A stretch of 64,000 nt of DNA, from the NCBI RefSeq assembly GCF_036503815.1, contig NZ_AP027764.1, positions 1,054,001 to 1,118,000 on the forward strand, written 5' to 3'. Source of the DNA: Escherichia coli. Lineage in GTDB: Bacteria; Pseudomonadota; Gammaproteobacteria; Enterobacterales; Enterobacteriaceae. Both the position numbers and the translations under genes were made by a program. Positions 37,523 through 46,716 of this stretch are shown here, one piece after another (within the stretch, counting starts at the first letter, position 1; the number at the start of each line of letters is the position of its first letter). A model generated the notes under the pieces. The model ran no database searches and had not been told where the DNA came from. It worked only from the letters and a program-made list of their open reading frames with translations.

Positions 37523-39001
37523 TTACGCATTAGACCAGCTCAGGATCGAATCTGCATTCCCCAACTCACCATGCATCACTTCATACGATTTTTTCAGGAT
37601 CACATCAGTGTGTTTGGTTAGGTCTTTGAAAATGCTTTTATTCATCGCGTCGTAGCGTTTGGCATTGCTCTCAATCGGCATAAAGATATCTTTCACGCGA
37701 ACCATTTTGTCGACAGCCGTTGCGTAATCCGGGTATAGCCCCAGACCTACCGCCGTATTAATCGCTGCCCCCAGGCTTGCACAACCATTAATGGCGTTAC
37801 GGCGTGCCGGAAGGTTGAATACATCGGCAAAAATCTGCATAAACAGATCGCTGTTCGAACCGCCGCCAGTAATGATCACATGTTTCGCAAAGTGATTCAT
37901 TTCATGACACATATTGTCGTAATTGTTCTTCAGCGTCAGCGCCACGCTTTCCAGTATCGAACGATATATCCATGCGTAATCCATGCTGGAATCAAAGCCG
38001 ATCATAATCCCGCGTTTGTACGGTTCCCACGGATTGGTCAACCAGTCCAGCACCGTCATCAGACCATTACAGCCAGGCGGCACACAAGAAGCTTTTTTGT
38101 TGAGCAAATCTTCCGGTGAAAGATCCTGTGCTTTGGCATCCTGAATTAACGACTCGCCTAGCATGTCGCGCAGCCAGCTCACCGTCCACATACCTTTTCG
38201 AATACCGTAACCTTCATACAGCAAGGTTTCCGGAATAGAAGACATAATCGGCCAGTACGCTACCGGATCTTTCGGCAGTGCTTTGCTGTTCATCATCAGC
38301 GCGATGTAGGTACCAAGAGAAATTACCGCAGTTTCATCATCCAGTAACCCGGCTCCCAGTGCTTCTACCGGTTTATCACTGGTGGTACAAACAACCGGCA
38401 GCCCAGCCGGGAAATGTGTCGCCAGCGCGGCTTGTGGTGTGATATGCCCAAGAACAGTGCCTGGCATTTGCACATCAAACAGCATATGACGGGGGATATT
38501 AAACTTCTCCATGACTGCGGCATCTTCACTCCATGCCCAGGTCTTATAATCCACCGGCCACTGACCAAAATAGTTGGCGATATTGTCTTTAAACTCGCCG
38601 GTTAGGCGATGCGTCAGATAACCCGAAAAAGAGGTGACATATGCCACGTCAGGATTCGTATGTTCGTAAGGGCGTGTAACGCGTGCATCCTGCCAGCTAA
38701 TCAACGGCGCAGCTGGCGTGCCATCGGCTTTCAATAACGCACGGCAGCAACGGATAGATCCCAGACCAATGCCGACAATATCTTCTTTATTCCCGGCAAA
38801 CTGGCTCATCAAATCGTGACCAGCAAAACATAATGATGCCCATAAATCATCGTCAGGATGTTCTGCGGTATCGGCATCTGGAGTGTGCATCGGTTGTAAT
38901 AAGCCTTTGCCTTCGCAAACCACGTTACCTTCCAGATCGTACATCACCACTTTTGTGCTCTGACTTCCGCCATCAATCCCTATGATGTATTTTTTCGACA
39001 T
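37523..39001 (-). CDS. ygcE: FGGY-family carbohydrate kinase YgcE
   Basis: 492-residue kinase of the FGGY/glycerol-kinase family; substrate unknown. The N-terminal phosphate loop GIDGGSQSTKVVMYDLEG and the C-terminal VIITGGGSNSDLFMQIFADVF adenosine region are visible. Cotranscribed with the transporter yqcE (26-base gap), so it probably phosphorylates what YqcE imports. Regulation is likely shared: CRP plus a leader terminator upstream of yqcE. Confidence 0.95.
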   Translation of the reverse strand: MSKKYIIGIDGGSQSTKVVMYDLEGNVVCEGKGLLQPMHTPDADTAEHPDDDLWASLCFAGHDLMSQFAGNKEDIVGIGLGSIRCCRALLKADGTPAAPLISWQDARVTRPYEHTNPDVAYVTSFSGYLTHRLTGEFKDNIANYFGQWPVDYKTWAWSEDAAVMEKFNIPRHMLFDVQMPGTVLGHITPQAALATHFPAGLPVVCTTSDKPVEALGAGLLDDETAVISLGTYIALMMNSKALPKDPVAYWPIMSSIPETLLYEGYGIRKGMWTVSWLRDMLGESLIQDAKAQDLSPEDLLNKKASCVPPGCNGLMTVLDWLTNPWEPYKRGIMIGFDSSMDYAWIYRSILESVALTLKNNYDNMCHEMNHFAKHVIITGGGSNSDLFMQIFADVFNLPARRNAINGCASLGAAINTAVGLGLYPDYATAVDKMVRVKDIFMPIESNAKRYDAMNKSIFKDLTKHTDVILKKSYEVMHGELGNADSILSWSNA

Positions 39002-39027
39002 GATTTTTCTCCTGTAATTTTCCTGGC

Positions 39028-40305
39028 TTACTTGCTGCTAGCCATTGCGGGGGTGCTATCAGCAGTACGAATTTTTTGGAACAGCAAAAAGGTAAAGACG
39101 ATCACCATGGCAAGCGCCGCCATGCCCATCAGCCACATATTGCGGTAGGCTTCTGCCGCGGGCAGGGTGTCTTGCCAGTAGCCGATAATTGGGTAAACGA
39201 AGACATCCGGCAGGAATCCAATCACCGAACAAATACCTACCGTGGTGCCCATAATGTAAGACGGTGTTCTCGCTTCGCCAGGGCAGGCCCAGTACAGCCC
39301 GCGTGAGGCGTAACAGGTGAATCCCAGAAGTAAAATCAGACCAATCCCCATCGCGACCGATTGCGGGTTAGAGTTCGTGATGAGCAGGGCAGTTAACGCC
39401 AGCAGGCCGAGTACGGAAAGGATTTGGATCACGCGGGTAGGGGATTTCACTTTGCTGTAGGTGGTGATAATGCCACCAAGTGGGCCGCACAGTGCGCGGA
39501 AGATTTTGTTGATCACAATCCCCATGTAGCTCGCCGCCACCAGCGACATGCCGTACATTTCGGTCAGATAGTTGGTGGAGTAACTCAGAATGGCGTAGAT
39601 GGTGAAGACGCCAAAAATCACCATGCTGCAGTACCATGTGGTGCTGATGCGCAAAACGGCCAGGATGTCGCTAAGCTGGAATGACTGTTTTTCTTCGTTA
39701 TTGGCATTGCGCAGGTTGTTGTTATCGCTAACAAAAAACCAGCACAGAATCCCCAATAAAATGTAGACCACACTGTAGATGATAATGACCGTTTTCAGGC
39801 TGGCGCTGTCATCCGGTGCAAAGCGAGAAAAGACCCACATGGTAAACACCGCCAGCGACATTACACCGACGCCGCGCAGCCCTTCCATCCAGCCCATAAT
39901 TTTCCCCTGCTCGCTATGATCGCCAAGCAACGATGCGGCTTTAATCGACACCGACCACAGCATTAAAATCGTCGTTATCGCAAAGGCGACCTGAATACAG
40001 AGCATTACCCACAGCGGTGGATACGTTGCCATTAACAGACCCAGCAATCCGGTAATGATCATCGCGGAAGTAATCATTTTGCGGTGTGAAAATTTATCGG
40101 CAATAACGCCGCTGGGGGCATAAAGAATAATAGCCGCAATACCAAAGGTACTCATTATTAAACCTATCTCGGTATTGCTGAATCCCATAAATTTCGCCAT
40201 GGGAATTTGATAAATATAACGTAAATAAGCCAGGTCGAAACTAACGCCGCCGCTAAAACTAATTATCGCGAGGGTTATCCAACGGCGATATGAGTTGTGT
40301 TGCAT
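39028..40305 (-). CDS. yqcE: Major facilitator transporter YqcE
   Basis: 425-residue inner-membrane permease with about twelve hydrophobic segments; substrate unknown. The loop 2-3 motif GVIADKFSHRKMI is visible. The ATG at 40305 follows GGGAATACGAT. First gene of yqcE-ygcE, transcribed from the divergent region shared with ygcW; its leader contains an intrinsic terminator. Confidence 0.94.
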   Translation of the reverse strand: MQHNSYRRWITLAIISFSGGVSFDLAYLRYIYQIPMAKFMGFSNTEIGLIMSTFGIAAIILYAPSGVIADKFSHRKMITSAMIITGLLGLLMATYPPLWVMLCIQVAFAITTILMLWSVSIKAASLLGDHSEQGKIMGWMEGLRGVGVMSLAVFTMWVFSRFAPDDSASLKTVIIIYSVVYILLGILCWFFVSDNNNLRNANNEEKQSFQLSDILAVLRISTTWYCSMVIFGVFTIYAILSYSTNYLTEMYGMSLVAASYMGIVINKIFRALCGPLGGIITTYSKVKSPTRVIQILSVLGLLALTALLITNSNPQSVAMGIGLILLLGFTCYASRGLYWACPGEARTPSYIMGTTVGICSVIGFLPDVFVYPIIGYWQDTLPAAEAYRNMWLMGMAALAMVIVFTFLLFQKIRTADSTPAMASSK

Positions 40306-40329
40306 ATCGTATTCCCATTTGTAATAGAC

Positions 40330-40377
40330 AAAAAAAAGAGAAAAGTAAGCCGCCCTTTCAGGTGGATTACTTTTCTC
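40330..40377 (-). terminator. Intrinsic terminator in the yqcE leader (candidate attenuator)
   Basis: Read on the minus strand: stem GAGAAAAGTAA/TTACTTTTCTC (11 perfect bp, continued with two mismatches to a GC-rich apex) followed by eight T. It lies between the CRP site and the yqcE start codon, so most transcripts would stop about 25 bases before yqcE unless read-through is allowed. Confidence 0.85.
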
Positions 40378-40483
40378 AGGTCTCTAGTAATTGCAATAAG
40401 AAATAACATGGAAAGCAGTGGTGTTGTGTGAGAGTAATCACGCTTCTGCTTTTTAAAATTATTTGACAATTCGAATATCACAC

Positions 40484-40499
40484 TGTGATTACGATCACA
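40484..40499. promoter_or_regulatory. CRP-binding site between yqcE and ygcW
   Basis: TGTGATTACGATCACA is a perfect TGTGA-N6-TCACA palindrome. It lies in the middle of the 318-bp divergent region. A TATGAT-like -10 at 40516 (plus strand) and AT-rich sequence near 40457-40464 (minus strand) place it about 40 bases from both likely starts, so a single site could activate both directions. Confidence 0.85.
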
Positions 40500-40552
40500 T
40501 TAGCACTTATTCCCTTATGATAAAAATTATCTCCAGTTACCAGAGATAATGA

Positions 40553-40599
40553 GAAAGGTAACTTCCCTCTCGCGGGGGAAGTTACCTTTCTTTTTTTTT
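40553..40599 (+). terminator. Intrinsic terminator in the ygcW leader (candidate attenuator)
   Basis: Perfect 15-bp stem GAAAGGTAACTTCCC/GGGAAGTTACCTTTC with an 8-base loop, followed by nine T, 25 bases before the ygcW start codon and about 55 bases after the CRP site. The outer arms resemble those of the yqcE leader terminator (GAAA.GTAA and TTAC.TTTC). This is a terminator between promoter and gene, the usual design for antitermination. Confidence 0.9.
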
Positions 40600-40623
40600 G
40601 CCTTACGGAAATTGGAGCTAACT

Positions 40624-41409
40624 ATGTCAATCGAATCTCTCAATGCGTTCTCAATGGATTTTTTCTCCCTGAAAGGTAAAACCGCAATTGTTACCGGCGG
40701 GAATAGCGGTTTAGGCCAGGCATTTGCCATGGCGCTGGCAAAAGCAGGCGCAAATATCTTTATTCCAAGTTTCGTTAAAGATAATGGCGAAACAAAGGAA
40801 ATGATTGAAAAACAGGGTGTTGAGGTGGACTTCATGCAGGTGGATATCACCGCAGAAGGCGCGCCGCAGAAGATAATTACCGCCTGTTGTGAACGTTTCG
40901 GCACCGTCGATATTCTGGTTAACAATGCCGGTATATGTAAGCTGAATAAGGTGCTGGATTTCGGTCGTGCCGACTGGGACCCGATGATTGACGTGAACCT
41001 GACCGCCGCATTCGAGTTAAGCTACGAAGCGGCAAAAATTATGATCCCGCAGAAAAGCGGTAAAATCATTAATATCTGTTCACTGTTTTCTTACTTAGGT
41101 GGTCAATGGTCACCTGCTTATTCTGCCACTAAACACGCCCTTGCCGGATTTACCAAAGCCTATTGCGATGAATTAGGTCAATATAATATTCAGGTAAATG
41201 GTATTGCCCCAGGATATTACGCTACCGATATCACCCTGGCGACACGCAGTAATCCAGAAACCAATCAGCGCGTTCTTGATCATATTCCAGCAAATCGTTG
41301 GGGCGATACTCAGGATTTAATGGGCGCAGCCGTATTTCTCGCAAGTCCGGCATCGAATTATGTCAACGGGCATTTATTAGTGGTTGATGGCGGTTATTTA
41401 GTGCGCTAA
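40624..41409 (+). CDS. ygcW: Short-chain dehydrogenase/reductase YgcW
   Basis: 261-residue SDR oxidoreductase, substrate unknown. The Rossmann glycine motif TGGNSGLGQAFA, the NNAG motif (ILVNNAGICKL), the catalytic serine in INICSLFSYLG and YSATK (Tyr-x-x-x-Lys) are all present. Similarity is to 2-deoxygluconate/3-ketoacyl-type reductases. The ATG at 40624 follows TTGGAGC; an upstream in-frame ATG lies inside the terminator hairpin and is unlikely. First gene of ygcW-U-S-R-Q. Confidence 0.94.
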   Translation: MSIESLNAFSMDFFSLKGKTAIVTGGNSGLGQAFAMALAKAGANIFIPSFVKDNGETKEMIEKQGVEVDFMQVDITAEGAPQKIITACCERFGTVDILVNNAGICKLNKVLDFGRADWDPMIDVNLTAAFELSYEAAKIMIPQKSGKIINICSLFSYLGGQWSPAYSATKHALAGFTKAYCDELGQYNIQVNGIAPGYYATDITLATRSNPETNQRVLDHIPANRWGDTQDLMGAAVFLASPASNYVNGHLLVVDGGYLVR

Positions 41410-41478
41410 TCCATAACGGTGGTTTCTGATTTCTTTTATTAATGACTATTCCATTTTTATTATCAGGAAGGAATTACT

Positions 41479-42933
41479 ATGTCTTTATCTCGCGCAGCGA
41501 TTGTCGACCAGCTAAAGGAAATTGTTGGTGCAGATCGCGTAATTACCGATGAAACGGTATTGAAGAAAAACAGTATTGATCGTTTTCGTAAATTTCCGGA
41601 TATTCATGGTATTTATACTTTGCCTATTCCGGCAGCGGTCGTAAAACTCGGTTCCACAGAGCAAGTGTCCCGTGTGCTGAATTTTATGAATGCACACAAA
41701 ATTAACGGTGTGCCGCGTACCGGGGCTTCCGCTACCGAAGGTGGGCTGGAAACCGTTGTGGAAAACTCGGTAGTGCTTGATGGCTCTGCAATGAATCAAA
41801 TCATTAATATTGATATAGAGAATATGCAGGCGACGGCGCAATGTGGCGTTCCGCTGGAAGTGCTGGAAAACGCGTTGCGTGAAAAAGGTTACACCACGGG
41901 GCACTCTCCGCAGTCAAAACCGTTGGCGCAGATGGGTGGACTGGTGGCGACCCGTAGTATCGGGCAGTTCTCCACACTCTACGGCGCAATCGAGGATATG
42001 GTCGTTGGCCTGGAAGCAGTACTGGCTGATGGCACCGTGACACGCATTAAAAACGTGCCACGACGCGCGGCGGGTCCGGACATTCGTCACATCATCATCG
42101 GCAACGAAGGCGCATTGTGCTATATCACTGAAGTCACTGTGAAAATCTTTAAATTCACTCCCGAAAACAACCTCTTTTATGGCTATATCCTGGAAGACAT
42201 GAAGACCGGCTTCAACATCCTGCGTGAAATCATGGTGGAAGGATATCGTCCGTCGATCGCTCGTTTGTATGACGCTGAAGATGGCACCCAACACTTCACC
42301 CATTTTGCCGACGGAAAATGCGTGCTGATCTTTATGGCTGAAGGTAACCCTCGCATTGCGAAGGCGACGGGCGAAGGGATTGCAGAAATCGTGGCACGTT
42401 ACCCGCAATGCCAGCGCGTGGACAGTAAGCTGATCGAAACCTGGTTTAACAACCTGAACTGGGGACCGGATAAAGTGGCTGCCGAACGTGTGCAGATCCT
42501 CAAAACCGGCAACATGGGCTTTACCACCGAAGTGTCCGGCTGCTGGAGTTGCATACACGAAATCTACGAAAGCGTTATTAACCGTATTCGTACCGAGTTC
42601 GCGCACGCCGACGACATCACCATGCTGGGCGGTCACTCCTCTCATAGCTATCAGAACGGCACCAACATGTACTTCGTCTACGACTACAACGTCGTTGACT
42701 GTAAGCCGGAAGAGGAAATCGACAAATACCACAATCCGCTCAACAAAATCATCTGCGAAGAAACCATTCGCCTCGGCGGTTCGATGGTACACCATCACGG
42801 TATCGGTAAACATCGCGTTCACTGGAGCAAACTGGAACACGGTAGCGCGTGGGCGTTGCTGGAAGGGCTGAAAAAACAGTTCGATCCTAACGGTATTATG
42901 AATACGGGTACTATTTATCCGATTGAAAAATAA
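41479..42933 (+). CDS. ygcU: FAD-linked oxidase YgcU
   Basis: 484-residue flavoenzyme of the GlcD / alkyldihydroxyacetone-phosphate synthase group. The PCMH-type FAD domain has GVPRTGASATEGGLE and GHSPQSKPLAQMGGLVATRS. The C-terminal HHHGIGKHR resembles the histidine-rich motif of the alkyl-DHAP synthase and D-2-hydroxyacid dehydrogenase families. The substrate is unknown. Its electrons could pass to the ETF encoded by ygcR and ygcQ downstream. Confidence 0.93.
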   Translation: MSLSRAAIVDQLKEIVGADRVITDETVLKKNSIDRFRKFPDIHGIYTLPIPAAVVKLGSTEQVSRVLNFMNAHKINGVPRTGASATEGGLETVVENSVVLDGSAMNQIINIDIENMQATAQCGVPLEVLENALREKGYTTGHSPQSKPLAQMGGLVATRSIGQFSTLYGAIEDMVVGLEAVLADGTVTRIKNVPRRAAGPDIRHIIIGNEGALCYITEVTVKIFKFTPENNLFYGYILEDMKTGFNILREIMVEGYRPSIARLYDAEDGTQHFTHFADGKCVLIFMAEGNPRIAKATGEGIAEIVARYPQCQRVDSKLIETWFNNLNWGPDKVAAERVQILKTGNMGFTTEVSGCWSCIHEIYESVINRIRTEFAHADDITMLGGHSSHSYQNGTNMYFVYDYNVVDCKPEEEIDKYHNPLNKIICEETIRLGGSMVHHHGIGKHRVHWSKLEHGSAWALLEGLKKQFDPNGIMNTGTIYPIEK

Positions 42934-43026
42934 TGTGTCAGGCAGCGTTTCGCGATGACGGGGCGTTGTCTTTTCGGCTTCTCAACAGGGAAGCCGTTCT
43001 TATTACCGGACAATGAAGGGGTAAAG

Positions 43027-44364
43027 ATGAACACTTCACCGGTGCGAATGGATGATTTACCGCTTAACCGTTTTCACTGTCGAATTGCTGCGCTCACTTT
43101 CGGCGCGCACCTGACCGACGGTTATGTTCTCGGCGTCATTGGTTACGCCATTATTCAGCTTACGCCCGCCATGCAACTGACGCCGTTTATGGCGGGAATG
43201 ATTGGCGGCTCGGCGCTACTTGGCCTGTTTATCGGTAGCCTGGTTTTGGGGTGGATCTCCGACCATATTGGTCGGCAAAAAATCTTCACCTTCAGCTTTA
43301 TGCTGATTACGCTCGCCTCGTTCCTGCAATTTTTTGCCACCACGCCAGAGCATCTTATTGGACTGCGCATTTTGATCGGCATTGGTCTGGGAGGCGACTA
43401 TTCAGTAGGTCACACCTTGCTGGCTGAATTTTCCCCGCGCCGCCATCGCGGTATTTTGCTGGGCGCTTTCAGCGTGGTGTGGACCGTAGGCTATGTGTTG
43501 GCAAGCCTTGCCGGACATCTCTTTATTAGCGAAAGCCCCGAAGCCTGGCGATGGTTACTTGCATCGGCGGCATTTCCTGCCCTGTTGATTACGTTGTTAC
43601 GTTGGGGAACGCCAGAATCGCCACGCTGGCTACTGCGCCAGGGGCGTTTTGCAGAAGCTCACGCTATCGTGCATCGCTATTTTGGTCCCCATGTTTTACT
43701 GGGCGATGAAGTGGCAACGGCGACCCATAAACACATCAAAACCTTGTTCTCTTCGCGCTACTGGCGGCGCACGGCGTTTAACAGCGTCTTCTTTGTCTGC
43801 CTCGTAATCCCATGGTTTGTGATTTATACCTGGCTGCCAACTATCGCCCAGACTATTGGACTGGAAGATGCGCTGACTGCCAGCCTGATGCTTAATGCGT
43901 TGTTAATTGTGGGCGCGCTGCTGGGATTATTTCTGACGCACCTGCTGGCACATCGCAAATTTTTACTTGGAAGTTTTTTACTGCTGGCGGCAACGCTGGT
44001 AGTGATGGCCTGTTTGCCTTCTGGCAGTTCATTAACGCTGCTGCTTTTTGTTCTCTTCAGCACCACCATTTCGGCAGTCAGTAATCTGGTGGGCATTTTG
44101 CCTGCGGAAAGTTTTCCTACTGACATTCGCTCGCTGGGCGTCGGTTTTGCCACCGCCATGAGTCGGTTGGGCGCGGCGGTAAGTACTGGCCTGCTGCCGT
44201 GGGTCCTGGCACAGTGGGGAATGCAAGTCACCTTATTGCTCCTGGCGGCAGTGTTGTTGGTTGGTTTTGTCGTGACCTGGCTATGGGCACCAGAAACCAA
44301 AGCACTCCCGCTGGTGGCGGCGGGAAATGTAGGAGGTGCGAATGAACATTCTGTTAGCGTTTAA
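43027..44364 (+). CDS. ygcS: Major facilitator transporter YgcS
   Basis: 445-residue permease of the sugar/metabolite:H+ symporter family with about twelve hydrophobic segments. Family motifs GWISDHIGRQKIF and GLRILIGIGLGGDYSVG are visible. The ATG at 43027 follows GAAGGGGTAAAG; an upstream in-frame start at 42955 lacks such a site. Substrate unknown. Its end overlaps ygcR by 23 bases. Confidence 0.93.
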   Translation: MNTSPVRMDDLPLNRFHCRIAALTFGAHLTDGYVLGVIGYAIIQLTPAMQLTPFMAGMIGGSALLGLFIGSLVLGWISDHIGRQKIFTFSFMLITLASFLQFFATTPEHLIGLRILIGIGLGGDYSVGHTLLAEFSPRRHRGILLGAFSVVWTVGYVLASLAGHLFISESPEAWRWLLASAAFPALLITLLRWGTPESPRWLLRQGRFAEAHAIVHRYFGPHVLLGDEVATATHKHIKTLFSSRYWRRTAFNSVFFVCLVIPWFVIYTWLPTIAQTIGLEDALTASLMLNALLIVGALLGLFLTHLLAHRKFLLGSFLLLAATLVVMACLPSGSSLTLLLFVLFSTTISAVSNLVGILPAESFPTDIRSLGVGFATAMSRLGAAVSTGLLPWVLAQWGMQVTLLLLAAVLLVGFVVTWLWAPETKALPLVAAGNVGGANEHSVSV

Positions 44365-45121
44365 AGCCGAACCGGATGCCGGAATGCTGGCGGAAAAAGA
44401 GTGGCAGGCGGCGGCTCAGGGTAATCGCGGACCGGATGTTTCGCTACTGCGAAGTTTACTCGGTGCTGATGAACAGGCTGCCGCCGCGCTGCTGTTGGCG
44501 CAGAGAAAAAACGGTACGTCGATGTCTTTAACCGCGTTGAGCATGGGGGATGAACGGGCGTTGCACTGGCTGCGCTATCTTATGGCGTTGGGGTTTGAGA
44601 AGGCAGTATTGCTGGAGACGGCGGCAGATCTGCGCTTTGCACCGGAATTTGTCGCCCGGCATATTGCCGAATGGCAGTGCCAGAATCCGCTGGATCTGAT
44701 AATTACCGGCTGCCAGAGCAGCGAAGGGCAGAACGGGCAAACGCCATTTTTGCTGGCGGAAATGCTGACCTGGCCCTGTTTTACTCAGGTGGAGCGTTTT
44801 ACTCTCGACGCACCGTTTATCTCGCTCGAACAGCGTACTGAACATGGATTACGCTGTTGTCGGGTTCGCTTGCCTGTGGTGATTGCCGTACGCCAGTGTG
44901 GCGAGGTGGCCTTGCCAGTACCGGGAATGCGCCAGCGTATGGCGGCGGGGAAAGCTGAAATTATCCGCAAAACTGTTACTGCTGAATCGTCAGCGATGCA
45001 GTGCCGGCAACTGGAAAGGCCAGAGCAACGACGCGGTGCAACGCTTCTTGATGGGCCAACGGTAGCAGAAAAAGCGCAAAAACTGTGGCGGGATTATTTG
45101 TGCCAGAGGATGCAGCCATGA
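44342..45121 (+). CDS. ygcR: Electron transfer flavoprotein beta-subunit homologue YgcR
   Basis: 259-residue ETF beta/FixA-family protein. The start MNILLAFKAEPDAGML, the LTALSMGDERALHWLRY segment and LDLIITGCQSSEGQNGQTP (AMP-binding region in true ETFs) follow the family layout. An AGGAGGTGCG ribosome-binding site lies inside the end of ygcS. Overlaps ygcQ by ATGA, indicating stoichiometric production of the two subunits. Confidence 0.93.
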   Translation: MNILLAFKAEPDAGMLAEKEWQAAAQGNRGPDVSLLRSLLGADEQAAAALLLAQRKNGTSMSLTALSMGDERALHWLRYLMALGFEKAVLLETAADLRFAPEFVARHIAEWQCQNPLDLIITGCQSSEGQNGQTPFLLAEMLTWPCFTQVERFTLDAPFISLEQRTEHGLRCCRVRLPVVIAVRQCGEVALPVPGMRQRMAAGKAEIIRKTVTAESSAMQCRQLERPEQRRGATLLDGPTVAEKAQKLWRDYLCQRMQP

Positions 45122-45978
45122 ATATCGCAATTGTGACAATAAATCAGGACCATGCCGCAATAGCGAACTGGCTGGCGGCGCAGGATTTCAGCGGTTGTGC
45201 CCTGGCGCACTGGCAAATAGAACCACAGCCGATGGTCGCAGAGCAGGTACTGGATGCGCTGGTGGAACAGTGGCAGCGAACGCCTGCGGACGTTGTTCTC
45301 TTTCCGCCGGGAACGTTTGGTGATGAACTGTCGACACGGCTGGCCTGGCGTTTACATGGTGCAAGCATTTGCCAGGTGACTTCATTAGATATTCCAACCG
45401 TAAACGTGCACAAATCCCACTGGGGAAATGCGCTAACGGCGACGCTGCAAACAGAAAAACGCCCGCTATGCCTCTCCCTGGCGCGTCAGGCGGGAGCAGA
45501 TAAAAACGCCTCGTTGCCCTCTGGTATGCAGCAACTGAACATTGTCCCAGGTGCGCTTCCCGACTGGCTGGTTAGCATAGAAAACCTGAAAAATGTTACC
45601 CGCGACCCATTAGCTGAGGCCAGACGGGTGCTGGTGGTGGGGCAGGGCGGAGAGGCAGATAACCAGGAAATCGCTATGCTGGCAGAAAAGCTGGGAGCCG
45701 AAGTGGGCTACAGTCGGGCACGAGTGATGAACGGTGGCGTTGATGCTGAAAAAGTGATTGGTATTTCAGGACATCTGCTGGCACCTGAGGTGTGTATTGT
45801 TGTTGGTGCTTCCGGCGCAGCAGCGTTAATGGCGGGCGTCCGCAATAGCAAGTTTGTGGTGGCGATTAATCATGACGCCAGTGCGGCGGTATTTTCACAG
45901 GCAGATGTTGGCGTGGTTGATGACTGGAAAGCGGTGCTGGAGGCACTGGTGACAACCATTCACGCAGATTGCCAATAA
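45118..45978 (+). CDS. ygcQ: Electron transfer flavoprotein alpha-subunit homologue YgcQ
   Basis: 286-residue ETF alpha/FixB-family protein. The C-terminal FAD-binding domain has VVGASGAAALMAGVRNSKFV followed by AINHDASAAVFSQADVGVVDDW, closely following the ETF-alpha pattern. Probably a heterodimer with YgcR that accepts electrons from YgcU or YgcW chemistry and passes them to YgcN/YgcO. Starts within the ygcR stop (ATGA). Confidence 0.94.
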   Translation: MNIAIVTINQDHAAIANWLAAQDFSGCALAHWQIEPQPMVAEQVLDALVEQWQRTPADVVLFPPGTFGDELSTRLAWRLHGASICQVTSLDIPTVNVHKSHWGNALTATLQTEKRPLCLSLARQAGADKNASLPSGMQQLNIVPGALPDWLVSIENLKNVTRDPLAEARRVLVVGQGGEADNQEIAMLAEKLGAEVGYSRARVMNGGVDAEKVIGISGHLLAPEVCIVVGASGAAALMAGVRNSKFVVAINHDASAAVFSQADVGVVDDWKAVLEALVTTIHADCQ

Positions 45979-46020
45979 CGTGCTGCCGGATGATCCTGTC
46001 TACGGTTCTGGGCTGGTGAC

Positions 46021-46091
46021 TTGTAGGCCTGATAAGACGCGTCAAGCATCGTATCAGGCGCTGAATGCCGGATTTGGCATGTGGCCTACAA
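46021..46091. repeat. REP/BIME-type repeat between ygcQ and ygcP
   Basis: Inverted repeat with TTGTAGGCC at one end and GGCCTACAA at the other, containing CCTGATAAGACGCG and GCCGGAT units typical of enterobacterial BIMEs, in the gap between convergent ygcQ and ygcP. Confidence 0.85.
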
Positions 46092-46124
46092 ATCACACAA
46101 ATTCAATTCGTTACGATTATCTCG

Positions 46125-46700
46125 TCAAAGCAATTTTTTCGCTAACGTCCAGACCCCGGTATTCGTGGTAGAAAGCGCCACTACACCGGCGTTAATCGCA
46201 TTACGCGCATCTTCTTCATCGCACACCAGCCCGCCAGCAATCAGCGGCTGGTGGATTTTCTCCGTTACCCAGCCCAGCACTTTAGGCATACAGCCTGGCA
46301 GAATTTCAATACAATCAGGATTCGATTGCGCAACCTGCTTATCAATGTTGTGAAAAGAAATCGAGTCGACAATAAACAAGCGATGAATACAGAAAAAGCC
46401 TTCCGCTCTCGCCGCTTTTAGCATTGACGCTTTGGTACTGATAATGCCGTCCGCCTCGGTCACCAGTTTCAGAAACTGAATTACTACTTCTTTATTTGAT
46501 GCGCCTTCCAGCAAATCGACATGAATAAAGGCATATTTCCCGGCACTTTTAATCTTTTTGACGATATGACTGATGGTGCAGATATTGCCGTACAACACGG
46601 AAATAAACCGGCATTCAGAGTCGATTGCCAGTTGCAGGCTGGCATTGTCTTTAACGGCAGCAATCACCGGATTCTGGCGGAGCAGGTGTAAGAGGGGCAT
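46125..46700 (-). CDS. ygcP: GlpP-family antiterminator YgcP
   Basis: 191-residue protein of the glycerol-3-phosphate-responsive antiterminator family (GlpP of Bacillus subtilis). A TIM-barrel-like pattern is visible: FIHVDLLEGASNKE, DGIISTKASMLKAARAEGF, CIEILPGCMPKVLGWV and PLIAGGLVCDEEDARNAINAG. In Bacillus the family binds leader mRNA and prevents termination when glycerol-3-phosphate is bound. The effector here is unknown. Last gene of ygcN-O-P; candidate targets are the two terminators flanking the yqcE-ygcW promoters. Confidence 0.93.
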   Translation of the reverse strand: MPLLHLLRQNPVIAAVKDNASLQLAIDSECRFISVLYGNICTISHIVKKIKSAGKYAFIHVDLLEGASNKEVVIQFLKLVTEADGIISTKASMLKAARAEGFFCIHRLFIVDSISFHNIDKQVAQSNPDCIEILPGCMPKVLGWVTEKIHQPLIAGGLVCDEEDARNAINAGVVALSTTNTGVWTLAKKLL

Positions 46701-46716
46701 AAATTATCCTTATTAT

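Noticed and set aside
40517..40549. Ten-codon open frame before the ygcW leader hairpin, considered as an attenuator leader peptide
   Set aside because: It has no ribosome-binding site, its codons show no run for one amino acid, and it overlaps the likely -10 element, so it would lie at or before the transcription start.
42955..43026. Upstream start adding 24 residues to YgcS
   Set aside because: The ATG at 43027 has a good GAAGGGG site and gives a normal transporter N-terminus; the extension has no such signal.
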